Shown here: positions 6,054 through 6,954 of the stretch, piece by piece
Position numbering within the stretch: position 1 is the stretch's first letter
How the letters are laid out: the number at the start of each line of letters is the position of its first letter
NCBI GenBank assembly: GCA_015490215.1
Contig: WFYH01000008.1
Span: 1 to 6,954, forward strand
From: Aquificaceae bacterium
GTDB taxonomy: Bacteria > Aquificota > Aquificia > Aquificales > Aquificaceae
Direction of reading: 5' to 3'
Length of the DNA: 6,954 nt
The notes under the pieces: generated by a model
The model's database searches: none
What the model saw: only the letters and a program-made list of their open reading frames with translations
Told to the model about the DNA's origin: nothing
Program-made: the position numbers and the translations under genes

Positions 6054-6071
6054 GAAGACTTAGGGAGGTAG
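6001..6071 (+). pseudogene. Probable decayed 3' end of an upstream copy of the coiled-coil gene
   Basis: The bases just before the coiled-coil gene resemble that gene's own 3' end. GATACGG (6031-6037) followed by GATGCTTTCCGAA (6044-6056) match 6493-6499 and 6507-6519 exactly, with a 1-base difference in spacing. Translated, the upstream stretch reads NLLGQELYDT, then after a 1-base frame shift MLSEDLGR and stop (6045-6071), against DLINQRFDT...MLSEILRRS in the intact gene. The offset between the two stretches (462-463 bp) equals the gene's length (462 bp), as a head-to-tail tandem copy would give. Only the last 20 or so codons can be recognised. Similarity imposed by the shared ribosome-site context is an alternative for the very end only. 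Confidence 0.4.
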
Positions 6072-6075
6072 TAAG

Positions 6076-6537
6076 GTGATAGACAGAGCCAATGGGATTG
6101 TTAAAAAGGTGACTCTTGAGGTGATCTACGAAGTGGTTGAGGAAAGGAGTAAGGAAGTTAAGGAAAAGCTTGATAAGCTTGAAGGTAGGATGGAAAGACT
6201 TGAAGGGAGACAAGAGGAAGACTACAGGCATATGAATGCACGCATAGATAGGATCCATGAAAGGATGGACCATCTAAGACAAGAAGTAAAGGAGGAAATA
6301 AAACAACTGAGGCAGGAAGTAAAGGAAGAAGTAGCAAGCGTTAACCAGCGAATTGATCAACTAAAACAGGAAGTGAAAGAGGAAATAAACCAGATTAGGG
6401 GGGAAGTTAACCAGATCAAGGTTGATATTAACCAGCTTAGAGAGGATATAAGGAAAACCAACGATCGTATAGATCTTATAAACCAGAGGTTTGATACGGT
6501 AGTTCAGATGCTTTCCGAAATTCTAAGGAGGTCTTAG
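6076..6537 (+). CDS. Small coiled-coil protein of unknown function
   Basis: I do not recognise a named family with confidence. The 153-residue product has no signal peptide or membrane segment and is almost wholly alpha-helical coiled coil. Hydrophobic positions recur from about residue 32 to 149. Residues 64-86 follow 11-residue (hendecad) spacing with units [11 protein letters not shown] and [11 protein letters not shown]. Further units [39 protein letters not shown] and NQRFDTV settle into heptads. The N-terminus (about 1-25) is less charged and may be a separate small helix. The start is GTG at 6076, 7 nt after GGAGG; stops just upstream exclude an earlier start. The stop is separated by 1 bp from ilvD, whose ribosome site lies inside the last codons, so the genes are cotranscribed. 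Coiled-coil proteins of the DUF1640/CCDC90 or Bdr type look similar, but low-complexity helices make such matches unreliable. Confidence 0.8.
   Translation: MIDRANGIVKKVTLEVIYEVVEERSKEVKEKLDKLEGRMERLEGRQEEDYRHMNARIDRIHERMDHLRQEVKEEIKQLRQEVKEEVASVNQRIDQLKQEVKEEINQIRGEVNQIKVDINQLREDIRKTNDRIDLINQRFDTVVQMLSEILRRS
6277..6396 (+). repeat. Internal coding repeats: three 33-bp units for (R/K)QEVKEE
   Basis: Three near-identical 33-bp units occur at 6277-6309, 6310-6342 and 6364-6396, encoding [22 protein letters not shown] and [11 protein letters not shown]. The third is separated by one heptad (NQRIDQL). The repeats point to growth of the coiled coil by local duplication, and the number of units may differ between strains. 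Confidence 0.7.
6525..6532 (+). promoter_or_regulatory. Perfect Shine-Dalgarno sequence for ilvD inside the coiled-coil gene
   Basis: AAGGAGGT is a full complement to the 16S rRNA 3' end and lies 6 nt before the ilvD ATG. It overlaps the codons for the C-terminal RRS of the upstream protein, fixing the ilvD start and indicating translational coupling. Confidence 0.85.
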
Positions 6538-6538
6538 T

Positions 6539-6954
6539 ATGAAACTGAGGAGCGACGTTGTAAAGAAGGGGATAGAGAGGGCACCCCACAGGGCGCTTCT
6601 GAGAGCCTGCGGATTGTCCGATGAGGACTTTGATAAGCCCTTCATAGGTATAGCTAACTCTTACATAGATATAATTCCCGGCCACGTTCACCTCAGGGAG
6701 TTTGTGGAGCCCATAAAGGAGGAGGTGAGAAAAGCCGGAGGCGTCCCCATAGAGTTTAACGTCATAGGCGTTGATGACGGCATAGCGATGGGTCACTACG
6801 GGATGCACCACTCCCTTCCATCCCGTGAGCTTATAGCGGACTCCATAGAGACGGTAGTTAACGCCCACCAGCTTGATGCCCTTATCTGCATACCCAACTG
6901 CGACAAGATAGTTCCCGGTATGCTTATGGGCGCTTTGAGAGTAAACGTGCCCAC
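6539..6954 (+). CDS. ilvD: Dihydroxyacid dehydratase, N-terminal part (3' end outside window)
   Basis: IlvD dehydrates 2,3-dihydroxy-isovalerate and its methylvalerate homologue in the synthesis of valine, isoleucine, leucine and pantothenate. Only 138 residues of the usual 555 or so are in view, enough for a firm call: [38 protein letters not shown] and [13 protein letters not shown] are signature stretches. Cys121 in NCDK is a cluster ligand, with Asp79/Asp80 and Lys123 in metal-site motifs. At the position where [2Fe-2S] members have PCN, this protein has PGHVHL, as in the E. coli enzyme, which carries an oxygen-sensitive [4Fe-4S] cluster. The same cluster type is likely here (inference). 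ATG at 6539 is 6 nt after a perfect AAGGAGGT and 1 bp after the coiled-coil gene's stop. Confidence 0.97.
   Translation, partial: MKLRSDVVKKGIERAPHRALLRACGLSDEDFDKPFIGIANSYIDIIPGHVHLREFVEPIKEEVRKAGGVPIEFNVIGVDDGIAMGHYGMHHSLPSRELIADSIETVVNAHQLDALICIPNCDKIVPGMLMGALRVNVP

Noticed and set aside
6277..6396. Short regular repeats as a CRISPR-like array
   Set aside because: The units are in frame with the coiled-coil gene, nearly contiguous, not palindromic and without unique spacers; they encode helical repeats.
6476..6868. 130-codon minus-strand open frame
   Set aside because: It is antisense to the well-supported ilvD start and the end of the coiled-coil gene; no ribosome site or recognisable domain.

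Overview
The window looks like ordinary chromosome from a thermophilic, chemolithotrophic member of the Aquificales (Aquifex/Hydrogenobacter/Hydrogenivirga-like). This rests on the feel of the encoded proteins (Lys/Glu-rich, compact), heavy use of AGG/AGA and ATA codons, very tight gene packing, and a periplasmic multiheme cytochrome pair next to biosynthetic housekeeping genes. It is an inference from sequence style; no rRNA gene is present to confirm it.

Layout. Positions 1-2774 (minus strand) hold a two-gene unit: a dihydrolipoamide dehydrogenase gene (lpdA) followed after 4 bp by proS, which runs off the left edge. A 212-bp divergent intergenic region (2775-2986) carries a good sigma70-type promoter for lpdA. 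Three imperfect direct repeats, a perfect 8-bp inverted repeat and an FNR-like half-site pair overlap or lie next to that promoter. From 2987 to 4725 (plus strand) there is a translationally coupled pair: a secreted triheme cytochrome c made of two cytochrome c'-like helical domains, and a pentaheme cytochrome c lipoprotein, joined by TAATG.

The pentaheme gene converges on argD (acetylornithine aminotransferase, minus strand, 4691-5824), and the two coding regions overlap tail to tail by 35 bp. Upstream of argD, on the same strand and only 11 bp away, is a tRNA-Phe(GAA) gene with its own consensus-like promoter, so argD is probably expressed from a tRNA-mRNA transcript. The 167 bp between the tRNA and the next gene contain a long-spaced inverted repeat and what looks like the decayed 3' end of an extra copy of the following gene. 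That gene (6076-6537, plus) encodes a 153-residue coiled-coil protein of unknown function. It is followed after 1 bp by ilvD (dihydroxyacid dehydratase), which runs off the right edge.

Functionally, the housekeeping genes cover translation (proS, tRNA-Phe), lipoyl-dependent dehydrogenase chemistry (lpdA), arginine synthesis (argD) and branched-chain amino acid synthesis (ilvD). The accessory parts most worth attention are the triheme/pentaheme cytochrome module with its repeat-rich upstream region, and the coiled-coil gene with its apparent upstream remnant. I see no CRISPR array, insertion sequence, defence system or convincing intrinsic terminator.
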